Assembly: GCF_001418225.1 (NCBI RefSeq)
Contig: NZ_LIPT01000001.1
Span: 124,001-188,000, forward strand
Source of the DNA: Pannonibacter indicus
GTDB lineage: Bacteria; Pseudomonadota; Alphaproteobacteria; Rhizobiales; Stappiaceae
Reading direction: 5' to 3'
DNA: 64,000 nucleotides
The notes under the pieces were generated by a model, which was not told the origin of the DNA, ran no database searches, and was given only the letters and a program-made list of their open reading frames with translations. Both the position numbers and the translations under genes were made by a program. This document shows, in pieces, positions 35,707 to 44,528 of the stretch. Numbering within the stretch: position 1 is the stretch's first letter; every line of letters begins with the position of its first letter.

Positions 35707-35821
35707 TGAACTCAGAAAGACGTCTTCGGGCAGACCGGAAAACGGAATCAGTCTGAACGCCTTGCACGCATAAGATGAAGTGACAGAGCACACCGCGCAT
35801 GCAACCTTGAATACGCAAAGC

Positions 35822-35847
35822 TGCGGAGGGCATGGGCACCCTCCGCA
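35822..35847. terminator. Hairpin downstream of the 327-residue secreted protein gene
   Basis: TGCGGAGGG / CCCTCCGCA, 9 bp perfect, 8-base loop. It separates the gene ending at 35970 from the reb promoter region. The rest of 35848-35969 shows nothing recognisable. Confidence 0.55.
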
Positions 35848-35969
35848 TGCGCCAGATCTTTGCAACCAGATACAACCGAGGATTTAATTCACAGCTGTGG
35901 GCAAAAATTATGCCCGGACAGGCGGGCCTGACCGGGCGCAAGAAATGTCATTGATCACACTGCGCAGGC

Positions 35970-36953
35970 TTACCAGCGGCTCTCGCAGACACAGGAAGGC
36001 ACGTCATCATGGCGCACGGTGATCTTCACACCCTCCATATACGACAGCAGGGCCTCAAGGGTCACTGGCCCCAGCGTGGCCAGAGGCGCGAAATCCAGCG
36101 TCGAAATCCCCTTCGCCGAGCTGACATTCACATGCATCAGACCGGCGGGATGGGGAACGGACGCAATGATGGACGCCAATGCCTTGCGGCTTTCCTGATC
36201 CACCAGTTGATCCGGCAGTTCCTCAGCCTGTCTGGTCAGCATCTGCTTTGCGGTCTCCACCGCACTCTCGGGCGTATCACCGTAGGCGGGATAAAGGAAT
36301 GCGATCCAGACCGCCGACATGGATTCAAAGAAGCCGCCGTTCTCGATCTTGACGTCCAGCTCATGCAGCCGGATCTGCGCCACCCTGTCCATCTGCGCCG
36401 GCTCGGCCAGCAGCGCCGGAAGATCAAACGCCTCAAGCCGCGCCGCCGTTCGCATCCGGGTGCCGCCGCCCATGTCGATTTCCAGCCGGTTCAGCGCCAG
36501 CTGCTTGCGCTCCGGGTCCAGCTCGTAGTCGAGATGAAGGCTGCCGGGGTTCCTCTCCCCCATCAGCCGCATCTGATAGATCGACTCAGGCATGCCCTCG
36601 AACATCGGGATGTTGCGCGCGCCGGTCATCTCCAGCACGAGTTTCTGCGGCGCGATCTCCCGGCCGCCCTCCCCCCATTGCGCGGTCCAGACCACCTCAT
36701 CCGCCTCGATCGTGTAGCTGACCATCCCTTCGGTCAAAGGCAGGGAGACATCCCGCAGAATGCAGCGGCCATTCTCCTCCACCGGCGTCATCGCCGAAAG
36801 CGCTGCACCGGCGCGCTCAGTCGCGGCCTTTCCGAGAACGGAAGCGGCATAGGCCACATCGGCAGCGCAGTCAGTTTCCGCAGCCTGCGCAGTGCCGGCA
36901 GCAGAAACGCAGCCCGCAAGGATCAGGGCGCCAGTGGCGAACAGCGATTTCAT
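35970..36953 (-). CDS. Exported protein of unknown function, possible lipoprotein
   Basis: A 327-residue protein with an N-terminal signal. LILAGC at residues 10-15 is a fair lipobox, while AQA-AE at about 25 would suit signal peptidase I. The mature part is rich in beta-like amphipathic stretches (SLHLDYELDPERKQLALNRLEIDMGG) and resembles bacterial periplasmic proteins built from repeated strands, but I do not recognise the family. It ends with two cysteines (PSCVCESRW). GGAG precedes the ATG by 5 bases. Confidence 0.78.
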   Translation of the reverse strand: MKSLFATGALILAGCVSAAGTAQAAETDCAADVAYAASVLGKAATERAGAALSAMTPVEENGRCILRDVSLPLTEGMVSYTIEADEVVWTAQWGEGGREIAPQKLVLEMTGARNIPMFEGMPESIYQMRLMGERNPGSLHLDYELDPERKQLALNRLEIDMGGGTRMRTAARLEAFDLPALLAEPAQMDRVAQIRLHELDVKIENGGFFESMSAVWIAFLYPAYGDTPESAVETAKQMLTRQAEELPDQLVDQESRKALASIIASVPHPAGLMHVNVSSAKGISTLDFAPLATLGPVTLEALLSYMEGVKITVRHDDVPSCVCESRW

Positions 36954-37142
36954 GGGAGCTCCACGTGCGTGTCATCAGAACCAGAATGCCGGAAAGCTCC
37001 AGCCTGTCCTGACAATGCACATCCCCGCCCTGCAGATCCGTGATCTGAATCGCATTTTTACGGATGGTATAGCGGAGACAAAAACAGCAAGAGACATGCC
37101 GCAGGGCGGTTTCGCTACTGCCTGATTTTCAACGGAAGGAGA

Positions 37143-37218
37143 TGGTGGGTGCACAAGGATTCGAACCTTGGACCGTCTGATTAAGAGTCAGATGCTCTAC
37201 CAACTGAGCTATACACCC
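37143..37218 (-). tRNA. tRNA-Lys (anticodon CTT)
   Basis: On the minus strand a full cloverleaf starts GGGTGTATAGCTCAGTTGGT, has anticodon stem TCTGA/TCAGA around loop CTCTTAA (anticodon CTT, reading AAG), T-loop GGTTCGAATCC, and an acceptor stem closing GTGCACCC with discriminator A. CCA is encoded at 37145-37143. Confidence 0.97.
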
Positions 37219-37573
37219 ATCTCGTCGCGGCGGCGTCAGCGCCTGTCCGCTTCGGATGAGCGGCTTATACCCAGCACCTCCCGGACATGCAAGAGGGTTT
37301 GATGAAGTTTTTGTGGCGCCTGTGTAAAACTTTTCAGAGGCCGTAAAAATCCGCAGAAATCAGCCACTCCGGGAAGCCATCCGGCCCCTTCCGCAACTTT
37401 CGGCAACGCAAACGGGCTTTTGCGAAATAATCAGAATTTCCGCTTGACCAACCCTCGGCACCAATACTAGTGTGCAGCGCAACTGCAGCAGCTGCCGAAG
37501 GTGGCCTGCGGGATTTGAACTTGTCATGACCGGCCTTTACAGCAAGACCGGCAGTCAGGAAGCGGGACGCCCG

Positions 37574-37636
37574 ATGGCGAAGCAGATTTTCGCAGCTTCT
37601 CAGCTGCTTCTGGTAGTAGGAACGCGCGCGGCCTGA
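37574..37636 (+). CDS. ilvB leader peptide (attenuator)
   Basis: A 20-codon frame, MAKQIFAASQLLLVVGTRAA, with LLLVV control codons near its end. It lies about 140 bp before ilvB and is followed by a hairpin made by the stop region (GCCTG-AACGG with CCGTT-CAGGC) and then a T-run terminator. That is the layout of ribosome-mediated attenuation sensing Leu/Val tRNA charging. The rest of 37219-37573 shows no gene; a 149-codon minus-strand frame there is rejected. Confidence 0.85.
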   Translation: MAKQIFAASQLLLVVGTRAA

Positions 37637-37671
37637 ACGGTAGATCCGTTCGGAACAGGCTGGCGCGCAGC

Positions 37672-37695
37672 AAGGGCTCCTCGGGAGCCCTTTTT
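37672..37695 (+). terminator. Attenuator terminator in the ilvB leader
   Basis: AAGGGCTCC pairs perfectly with GGAGCCCTT around TCG, followed by TTTTT. It lies 36 bp after the leader-peptide stop and 82 bp before ilvB, so it can only act on transcription into ilvBH. Confidence 0.92.
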
Positions 37696-37776
37696 CGTTC
37701 CAGCCCTCCGGACACACTTCAAACACGGCAAGATCAAGAGATTTCGGATCAAGAAGCCAAGGCAAGGAAGCAGACG

Positions 37777-39552
37777 ATGACACGGGAGATGACCGGAGCC
37801 GGCATGGTGCTCCAGGCGCTTAAAGACCAGGGTGTGAAACATATCTTCGGCTATCCCGGCGGCGCGGTACTGCCGATCTATGACGAGATCATCCAGCAGG
37901 ACGACATCGAGCACATCCTTGTGCGCCACGAGCAGGGCGCGGGTCATGCGGCGGAAGGCTATGCCCGTTCCACCGGCCGTCCCGGCGTCGTTCTGGTCAC
38001 CTCCGGCCCCGGCGCGACCAACATGGTCACCGCGCTGACCGATGCGATGCTCGATTCCATTCCCCTTGTCTGCATCACCGGCCAGGTTCCGACCCATCTC
38101 ATCGGCACGGACGCCTTCCAGGAATGCGACACGGTCGGCATCACCCGCAACTGCACCAAGCACAACTGGCTGGTCCGCGATGTCAACGACCTGCCGCGCA
38201 TCATCCATGAGGCCTTCTATGTCGCCACCTCCGGCCGCCCCGGCCCGGTCGTGATCGACATTCCGAAAGACGTGCAGTTCGCCACCGGCATCTATCAGGG
38301 CCCGACGGCCAACCCGGCAGCAGCGCACAAGAGCTACCGCCCGCAGGTCAAGGGCGACCTCAATGCCGTGCGCCAGGCCATCGAGCTGATGGCCGACGCG
38401 AAGAAGCCGGTCTTCTATACGGGCGGCGGCGTCATCAACTCCGGCCCGCACGCCAGCCAGCTCCTGCGCGAACTGGTCCAGCTCACCGGCTTCCCGATCA
38501 CCTCCACGCTCATGGGACTTGGCGCCTATCCGGCGTCCGGCGCGAACTGGCTCGGCATGCTGGGCATGCACGGCACCTATGAAGCCAACATGACGATGCA
38601 TGACTGCGACGTCATGATCTGCATCGGCGCGCGCTTCGATGACCGCATCACCGGCCGCATCGACGCCTTCGCCCCCAACGCCCGCAAGATCCACATCGAC
38701 ATCGACCCCTCCTCGATCAACAAGGTGGTCAAGGTGGATGTTCCGGTCATCGGCGATGTCGGCCACGTTCTGGAAGACATGGTCCGCCTGTGGCGTTCGT
38801 CCGGGGCCAAGGCCGATCCGGCCGCGCTCAAGGCCTGGTGGGCCCAGATCAGCCAGTGGCGCGCGCGCAACTGCCTTGCCTACACGCCCAACAGCGACAT
38901 CATCATGCCGCAGTATGCGCTGCAGCGCCTTGCCGAGCTGACCAGGGGCCGCGAGACCTATGTCTCCACCGAAGTCGGCCAGCACCAGATGTGGGCGGCG
39001 CAGTACATCGGCTTTGAATCGCCCAACCACTGGCTCACCTCCGGCGGCCTCGGCACGATGGGCTATGGCCTGCCGGCCTGTATCGGCGCGCAGGTTGCCC
39101 ACCGCGATGCACTCAGCATCTGTGTGGCGGGCGATGCCTCCGTGCTGATGAACATGCAGGAAATGTCCACGGCGGTGCAGTTCAACCTGCCGGTCAAGAT
39201 CTTCATCCTCAACAACCAGTACATGGGCATGGTGCGCCAGTGGCAGCAGCTGCTGCATGGCAACCGCATGTCCCATTCCTATATGGAAAGCCTGCCGGAC
39301 TTCGTGAAGCTGGCCGAGGCCTATGGCGGCGTCGGTTTCCGCGTCGAGAAGCCGGGCGAGCTGGATGATGCCATCCGCGAGATGATCGCCGTCGACAGGC
39401 CGGTGCTGTTCGACTGCCGCGTGGCGAACCTCGCCAACTGCTTCCCGATGATTCCCTCGGGCAAGGCCCACAACGAAATGCTGCTTCCCGATGAAGCCAA
39501 TGACGAAGCGGTGGCCAATGCCATCGGTTCGGCAGGCAAGGCACTGGTCTGA
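37777..39552 (+). CDS. ilvB: Acetolactate synthase, large catalytic subunit
   Basis: A 591-residue ThDP enzyme. It has the N-terminal FGYPGGAVLPIYDEI, the catalytic Glu region RHEQGAGHAAEGYAR, and the ThDP/Mg motif GDASVLMNMQEM with NNQYMGMVRQW. It makes acetolactate or acetohydroxybutyrate for valine, leucine and isoleucine. ilvH follows after 14 bp. AGGAAG precedes the ATG. Control is through the attenuator upstream. Confidence 0.97.
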   Translation: MTREMTGAGMVLQALKDQGVKHIFGYPGGAVLPIYDEIIQQDDIEHILVRHEQGAGHAAEGYARSTGRPGVVLVTSGPGATNMVTALTDAMLDSIPLVCITGQVPTHLIGTDAFQECDTVGITRNCTKHNWLVRDVNDLPRIIHEAFYVATSGRPGPVVIDIPKDVQFATGIYQGPTANPAAAHKSYRPQVKGDLNAVRQAIELMADAKKPVFYTGGGVINSGPHASQLLRELVQLTGFPITSTLMGLGAYPASGANWLGMLGMHGTYEANMTMHDCDVMICIGARFDDRITGRIDAFAPNARKIHIDIDPSSINKVVKVDVPVIGDVGHVLEDMVRLWRSSGAKADPAALKAWWAQISQWRARNCLAYTPNSDIIMPQYALQRLAELTRGRETYVSTEVGQHQMWAAQYIGFESPNHWLTSGGLGTMGYGLPACIGAQVAHRDALSICVAGDASVLMNMQEMSTAVQFNLPVKIFILNNQYMGMVRQWQQLLHGNRMSHSYMESLPDFVKLAEAYGGVGFRVEKPGELDDAIREMIAVDRPVLFDCRVANLANCFPMIPSGKAHNEMLLPDEANDEAVANAIGSAGKALV

Positions 39553-39566
39553 GGCAAGGAACTCTC

Positions 39567-40139
39567 ATGAACGCACAGAACGTCAACGCCCCTTCCGCCT
39601 ATTTCATGGCCGAAGTCAGCGACAAGATCGAGTCCCACACCCTATCGATCCTGGTGGACAACGAGCCCGGTGTGCTGGCCCGTGTCATCGGCCTGTTCTC
39701 GGGCCGTGGCTACAACATCGACAGCCTCACCGTTTCGGAAACCGAGCATGAGGCACATCTGTCGCGCATCACCATCGTCACCACCGGCACGCCGATGGTG
39801 ATCGAGCAGATCCGCCACCAGCTGGACCGGCTGGTGCCGGTGCACCGGGTCACCGACCTCACCGTGCAGGCGCGCCTTGGCAGCAATGACAAGCCGCTGG
39901 AACGGGAACTGGCGCTGGTGAAGGTGGCAGGCCATGGCGAGAAGCGTCTGGAGGCTCTGCGCCTTGCCGATGCCTTCCGCGCCACGGTGATTGATGCCAC
40001 GACGGATCACTTCGTTTTCGAGATCACCGGCCGCACGTCCAAGATCGAACAGTTCATCACCATCATGAAGCCGCTCGGCCTCGTCGAAGTCTCCCGCACC
40101 GGCGTCGCTGCCGTCCAGCGCGGCCCCGAAGGGCTGTAA
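39567..40139 (+). CDS. ilvH: Acetolactate synthase, small regulatory subunit
   Basis: A 190-residue protein with N-terminal ACT domain (HTLSILVDNEPGVLARVIGLFSGRGYNIDSL, key part NEPGVLARVIGLF) and the C-terminal IlvH domain (RLADAFRATVIDATTDHFVFEITG). It gives valine feedback control to IlvB. It is the second gene of the ilvBH operon and is followed by a strong terminator. Confidence 0.96.
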   Translation: MNAQNVNAPSAYFMAEVSDKIESHTLSILVDNEPGVLARVIGLFSGRGYNIDSLTVSETEHEAHLSRITIVTTGTPMVIEQIRHQLDRLVPVHRVTDLTVQARLGSNDKPLERELALVKVAGHGEKRLEALRLADAFRATVIDATTDHFVFEITGRTSKIEQFITIMKPLGLVEVSRTGVAAVQRGPEGL

Positions 40140-40202
40140 GCATCCCCGAAAGGCCCTGTCAGACCCTGCAAGGCCATAGACGCACGCGCCGCAACGCAAT
40201 AT

Positions 40203-40235
40203 ACGGTCACCGGCTCCGGCCGGTGACCGTTTTCC
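40203..40235 (+). terminator. Rho-independent terminator after ilvH
   Basis: ACGGTCACCGG pairs perfectly with CCGGTGACCGT (11 bp, 6-base loop), followed by TTT. Confidence 0.85.
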
Positions 40236-40296
40236 GTTCCGGCCCGCCCTATCGGATTGCTGACCGCAAGGTCTCACAAGGAAGGCTTAGAAGCCC

Positions 40297-41541
40297 ATGA
40301 GCAACGGTTTGTCCCGGCCGAAGAATCAGATCCGCTGGCTGCTGCTGGAGGGCATTTCCCCCACGGCGAAGGCTGTGCTGGACGCCAGCGGCTATCACAA
40401 TGTCGAAATGCTGCCGAAGGCGCTTGACAAGGAGGCGCTGATCGAGGCGCTCAAGGGTGTGCATGTGGTGGGCATCCGCTCGCGCACGCAGCTGACCCGT
40501 GAGGTGATCGAGGCGGCCGGAACGCTGGTCGCCATCGGCTGCTTCTCGGTGGGCACCAACCAGGTGGATCTGGCCGCTGCCCGCGAGCGCGGCATCCCGG
40601 TGTTCAACGCCCCCTTCTCCAACACACGCTCCGTCGCCGAGCTGACCATTGCCGAAATCGTCATGCTGATGCGCGGCGTTTTCGAGAAATCCACCGCAGC
40701 CCACGCCGGGCGCTGGATGAAGACGGCCGCCGGTTCACGCGAAGTGCGCGGCAAGACGCTGGGCATCGTCGGCTACGGCAACATCGGCACGCAGCTGGCC
40801 ACGCTGGCGGAGGCCATGGGCCTCACCGTCATCTATTATGACAAGGTGGACAAGCTGCGCCACGGCAACGTGATGCCGGTGGACACGCTGGACGAATTGC
40901 TGTCGCGCTCCGACATCGTGTCGCTGCATGTGCCGGACACGGCCGAGACGCGGAACATGATCCGCGCCGAAGAGCTGGCGAAGATGAAGCCCGGCAGCTT
41001 CCTCATCAACAACGCCCGCGGCAAGGTGGTGGACATCGACGCCCTCGCCGCCGCGCTGAGGAGCGGCCACATCGCCGGTGCAGCCATCGACGTATTCCCC
41101 TCCGAGCCCAAGTCGAACAACGACGAGTTCGTCAGCCCGCTGCGCGGCTTCCCAAATGTGATCCTGACCCCGCATGTGGGCGGTTCCACGGAAGAGGCGC
41201 AGGAGCGCATCGGCGAGGAAGTGTCCCGCCGCCTCGTTGAATATTCGGACGTTGGCTCCACCGTGGGTGCGGTCAACTTCCCGCAGGTGCAGCTGCCGCG
41301 CGGCACGGATGCCACCCGCTTCATCCAGGTTCACCGCAACGTGCCGGGCGCCATGCGCACGCTGAACGACCTGTTCGCCCGCAACAATCTCAACATCCAC
41401 GCCCAGTTCATGCAGACGGTGGAAGAAACCGGCTATGTGGTGCTGGATGTGGACGGCAAGGTGGAGAACGCGGTCGACATCCTCGAGGAAATCCGCGCCC
41501 TGCCCGGCACCATCCGCGCCCGCCTGCTGAACCGGGTGTGA
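40297..41541 (+). CDS. serA: D-3-phosphoglycerate dehydrogenase, ACT-domain (short) type
   Basis: A 414-residue enzyme of the E. coli-like short type: NAD fold with GIVGYGNIGTQLATLAEAMG, catalytic region NNARGKVVDIDALAAAL, HVGGSTEEAQ, and a C-terminal ACT domain (NVPGAMRTLNDLFARNNLNI) for serine inhibition. It is the first step of serine synthesis. Start ATG 40297 follows AAGGAAGG. Another serine gene, serB, lies at 58.9 kb. Confidence 0.95.
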   Translation: MSNGLSRPKNQIRWLLLEGISPTAKAVLDASGYHNVEMLPKALDKEALIEALKGVHVVGIRSRTQLTREVIEAAGTLVAIGCFSVGTNQVDLAAARERGIPVFNAPFSNTRSVAELTIAEIVMLMRGVFEKSTAAHAGRWMKTAAGSREVRGKTLGIVGYGNIGTQLATLAEAMGLTVIYYDKVDKLRHGNVMPVDTLDELLSRSDIVSLHVPDTAETRNMIRAEELAKMKPGSFLINNARGKVVDIDALAAALRSGHIAGAAIDVFPSEPKSNNDEFVSPLRGFPNVILTPHVGGSTEEAQERIGEEVSRRLVEYSDVGSTVGAVNFPQVQLPRGTDATRFIQVHRNVPGAMRTLNDLFARNNLNIHAQFMQTVEETGYVVLDVDGKVENAVDILEEIRALPGTIRARLLNRV

Positions 41542-41564
41542 TGGTTCAAGCCTGATGAGACGCA

Positions 41565-41600
41565 AACGGCGCGGGGCATGGCTCCGCGCCGTTCGTTTTT
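41565..41600 (+). terminator. Rho-independent terminator after serA
   Basis: AACGGCGCGG pairs perfectly with CCGCGCCGTT (10 bp) and is followed by CGTTTTT. Confidence 0.9.
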
Positions 41601-41733
41601 GGTATCCGCCCTGACGGTGGCGCGAATAAATTCTTGTCACCGCAGCAATATCCGGTTTGACAGGACCGCCGTTCCGGCCGATTTTCGGCACTCTGCGGCA
41701 CCAGCCGCCTCATTCCATTGCCGGACGCCTGCC

Positions 41734-42480
41734 ATGACTGCCTCCCGCCTTTCCGTGAATGTCAACGCCGTCGCCATGCTGCGCAACCGGCGCGATCTGC
41801 CCTGGCCGAGCGTCACCGGCATGGCGGCGATCGCTATGGAGGCAGGCGCCAAGGGTATCACCGTGCACCCGCGCCCGGACGAGCGGCACATCCGCAAGAG
41901 CGACGTGTTCGATCTGGCGGAACTGATCGAAGACCGGTTCCCCAACAAGGAACTGTGCCTTGAGGGTTATCCCACGCCGGAGTTTCTGGATCTGGTGGAA
42001 AAGGCGCGGCCCGATCAGGTGCTGTTCGTGCCCGACGCGCCGGAACAGAACACCTCGGACCACGGCTGGCAGTTCGGCGCGGACAAGGCGCTGCTGAAGG
42101 AAGCCATTACGGCGGCGCGCGAATGGGCGGTCACCGTGTCCCTGTTCCTTGATCCGGACCCGGCGCTGGCACCTGAGGCTGCCGCCATCGGGGCGGAGCG
42201 GATCGAGATCTACACCGGCCCCTATGGCGCCTGCTACGACAGTCCGGAGCGGGCGAAGCTGGAGCTTGACAAGGTGGTAGCCACCGCAGAAGCGGCCCGT
42301 GCCGCAGGCCTCGGTGTCAATGCGGGGCATGACCTGACGGTGGAAAACATCCCGGCACTGATTAGCCGCGCCCCCTTCATCCGCGAAATGTCCATCGGCC
42401 ACGGCTTCACCGCCGACGCCCTGATTCACGGCTTCGCCGCCAGCGTTCAGCGCTTCCGCAAGGCGATGGGGGAAGTATAA
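41734..42480 (+). CDS. pdxJ: Pyridoxine 5'-phosphate synthase
   Basis: A 248-residue TIM-barrel enzyme: LSVNVNAVAMLRNRRDLPWP at the N-terminus, GITVHPRPDERHI, and NAGHDLTVENIPALI near the end. It condenses 1-deoxyxylulose-5-phosphate with 3-amino-2-oxopropyl phosphate to form vitamin B6. The start at 41734 is chosen because the family begins at this point; the frame continues upstream into non-homologous sequence. Confidence 0.95.
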   Translation: MTASRLSVNVNAVAMLRNRRDLPWPSVTGMAAIAMEAGAKGITVHPRPDERHIRKSDVFDLAELIEDRFPNKELCLEGYPTPEFLDLVEKARPDQVLFVPDAPEQNTSDHGWQFGADKALLKEAITAAREWAVTVSLFLDPDPALAPEAAAIGAERIEIYTGPYGACYDSPERAKLELDKVVATAEAARAAGLGVNAGHDLTVENIPALISRAPFIREMSIGHGFTADALIHGFAASVQRFRKAMGEV

Positions 42481-42492
42481 CCATCCCCCTGA

Positions 42493-42526
42493 CGCCTGAA
42501 CCGGCCTCAAACAGCCGGTCCAGGCG
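42493..42526. terminator. Bidirectional hairpin between pdxJ and the carbonic anhydrase
   Basis: CGCCTG-ACCGGC pairs with GCCGGT-CAGGCG (one mismatch, 8-base loop) between convergent genes. Confidence 0.65.
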
Positions 42527-42538
42527 CGGATCACCGGA

Positions 42539-43279
42539 TCACTTTTCCAGAATGAACCTGCGGCCGATCGGCTGCAGCGGGCGGGCGTTGGCGGCGTAGA
42601 TGGCTTCGAATTCCTTGATCGAAGCTTCAGACACCTTGATCGGCTCCTTCATTACCGTCCAGACCACGGTTTCCGAACAGGGCGGCGTCGTGAGGGAGCC
42701 TTCGTATCGGAAGAAGTGCCGCGTGCCGGGCAGCATCTTTGCCGCATCCGCCGCGCCAACCTTCACTTCTTCACCGGCTTTGGCAGGCGCCTTGTCCATC
42801 ACGGCCTTGAACAGCTCATTCTCCCCGCCCGGCTCGATCATGGCGCCGACGACCGCCAGCGTGCCATCTTCGGCCTGATGCACGAAATGGGCTTCCATCG
42901 GCGCCTTCTTGCCATCGATGGCGTGTTCGGACGGCGTGTGGAAGTGGAACTGGCGCAGCACGTAGGACTTGCCATCCAGATCAATGGTGCCGCCATCATC
43001 GGTGTTGGCCTGAATGGTGTGGCCATTGTTGACCACGGTCCAATGGGCATCCTTGTTCCAGTGGAACATGATATCCGCAGGCTCGGCCTTGACCGCATGG
43101 GTCAGATCGACGGGGGACTGCTCGTGCCCCGCTTCGCAAACCTCGAAAGTCTTTGCGAGTTCCGCCCAGTGGGCAGGCCCTTCGGCGCCCTCGTAGGACC
43201 AGTGCGGCGTACCTGCCGCGAGTGCTGAGGTTGAAATGATAGAAATGGCAGCAACTGCAATCAGAAAACGGCTTTTCAT
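42539..43279 (-). CDS. Alpha-type carbonic anhydrase, periplasmic
   Basis: A 246-residue alpha-carbonic anhydrase. A Sec signal peptide ends ALA-AGT near residue 22. Zinc histidines are in QFHFHTPSEH and EAHFVH, and the C-terminal block SLTTPPCSETVVWTV is characteristic. It interconverts CO2 and bicarbonate in the periplasm. AAGGAGA precedes the ATG at 43279. No operon partner. Confidence 0.95.
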   Translation of the reverse strand: MKSRFLIAVAAISIISTSALAAGTPHWSYEGAEGPAHWAELAKTFEVCEAGHEQSPVDLTHAVKAEPADIMFHWNKDAHWTVVNNGHTIQANTDDGGTIDLDGKSYVLRQFHFHTPSEHAIDGKKAPMEAHFVHQAEDGTLAVVGAMIEPGGENELFKAVMDKAPAKAGEEVKVGAADAAKMLPGTRHFFRYEGSLTTPPCSETVVWTVMKEPIKVSEASIKEFEAIYAANARPLQPIGRRFILEK

Positions 43280-43474
43280 CCTGGTCTCCTTGACCACCTC
43301 TCAGTCAGCGCTGAGGTGACACTGGAGTAAACCCGAAGAAGAGCCGCGCAAAGTTACAGATAGGTCATGACAAAGATGTAATCCGCCGCCAATCAGAGCG
43401 CGCAGAGAGAGAGGCAAATGCTCCGCATGAGGCTTGCCGAACAGCCTGCAAAGCAAGCCCATCGGGTGCTGGTT

Positions 43475-43855
43475 TCACTCCACCTTTGGCAGGGATTTGT
43501 CCTTGTCGCATTGGGCCAGTTTGAGCTGGCGGAAGGAATAGACGGCCGTGATGAACTGCGTTCCGTCTTCCTTTCCGATTTCCACCTTCATGCAGCCGCA
43601 GGCATAGCCATAGTTGCCGTTCACAGCGCGGTAATCGCCGGCAGAGATATCGCCGATATTCTCCATGCCCAGCGCTTCCCGGTCCGAGCCCTGCGTGGCC
43701 AGAATCCAGTCGCCGTCCCGGTCGGTCAGCCACCAGTTGCCCGGTGTCGGATTGACGATCCAGCCGCAGCGGTTTTCAGGCGCGGCAGAGGCGGAAGCCG
43801 CAAGCAGAGAGGCTGCAACGGCGCAAACAAGCGCAAGAAGAGGGGCAGAGCGCAT
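43475..43855 (-). CDS. Small secreted DUF4087-type protein
   Basis: A 126-residue protein with a signal peptide ending ASA-APEN near residue 24. The mature part (NRCGWIVNPTPGNWWLTDRDGDWIL) is typical of DUF4087 proteins and has four cysteines likely to form disulfides. Function unknown. It follows the 149-residue gene by 22 bp and is probably in the same operon. AGGAGACAGGAA precedes the ATG. Confidence 0.82.
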   Translation of the reverse strand: MRSAPLLALVCAVAASLLAASASAAPENRCGWIVNPTPGNWWLTDRDGDWILATQGSDREALGMENIGDISAGDYRAVNGNYGYACGCMKVEIGKEDGTQFITAVYSFRQLKLAQCDKDKSLPKVE

Positions 43856-43877
43856 TTCCTGTCTCCTGAACCGGGAA

Positions 43878-44327
43878 TCAATTGTTGATCGAGACAATGG
43901 CCCAGTAGCTCTTCGCGCAGGCATTGTCCTCGCACACCGGGCTGAGCCAGACGGCCCCATCGCCGATGGCGACGCCCTCATCGGTCACCAGAAGATCCTC
44001 ATAGGCGGCTTCCGCAACGATGGCCTTTGTCTCGCCGCTCACCAGCCGGGGGTACGCAGCGATGAATTCCTCTGCCGTTTCAACCGAGTGGAACGTGCCA
44101 TTGTTGTTGACCGGCAGGGGGAAGGCCGCAAGTGCGGCCACATCTTCTCCCGTGCCCGTCACCAGGGCACGGCGCACATTTTCCAGAAACGGATCAAGCC
44201 CCTTGGCATCGCCGAGGATGGTCTCGACCCGCTCATAGACATCTTCCGCGCTCGCCGCCGCTGCGGGCATGGCGGTCAGAAGAGCAAGACACAGAGTAAG
44301 ACACGGGGCAAGGACAGGCGTCTTCAT
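43878..44327 (-). CDS. Small secreted protein, unknown function
   Basis: A 149-residue protein with a signal peptide (APCLTLCLALLTAMPAAAASA). The mature part contains AYEDLLVTDEGVAIGDGAVWL and ends DNACAKSYWAIVSINN. I do not assign a family. The start at 44327 has GGAG upstream; the long frame to 44489 is not convincing. It pairs with the DUF4087-type gene downstream. Confidence 0.75.
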   Translation of the reverse strand: MKTPVLAPCLTLCLALLTAMPAAAASAEDVYERVETILGDAKGLDPFLENVRRALVTGTGEDVAALAAFPLPVNNNGTFHSVETAEEFIAAYPRLVSGETKAIVAEAAYEDLLVTDEGVAIGDGAVWLSPVCEDNACAKSYWAIVSINN

Positions 44328-44528
44328 CGGCAACTCCAGGGAACAACCGGGCTGAAGAATACCCGCTTCCGCATCTGTGCGCCTGACAAACTTTGGGCTA
44401 AATAATGGCCCTGACCGGAACCGGAAACGCTTCCCCGCGTTTCCGGTTCCGCAAAGTCCGCTCTGCCGCTCATCCCGACGGCACGACACCAGCCGGTGCC
44501 GGAAAAAACAGCAGGGGTAGTGTCAGCA

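Noticed and set aside
37334-37783. 149-codon minus-strand frame upstream of ilvB
   Set aside because: It overlaps the attenuator, the leader peptide and the ilvB start, and has no family likeness.
37600-39471. 623-codon minus-strand frame over ilvB
   Set aside because: Antisense shadow of ilvB.
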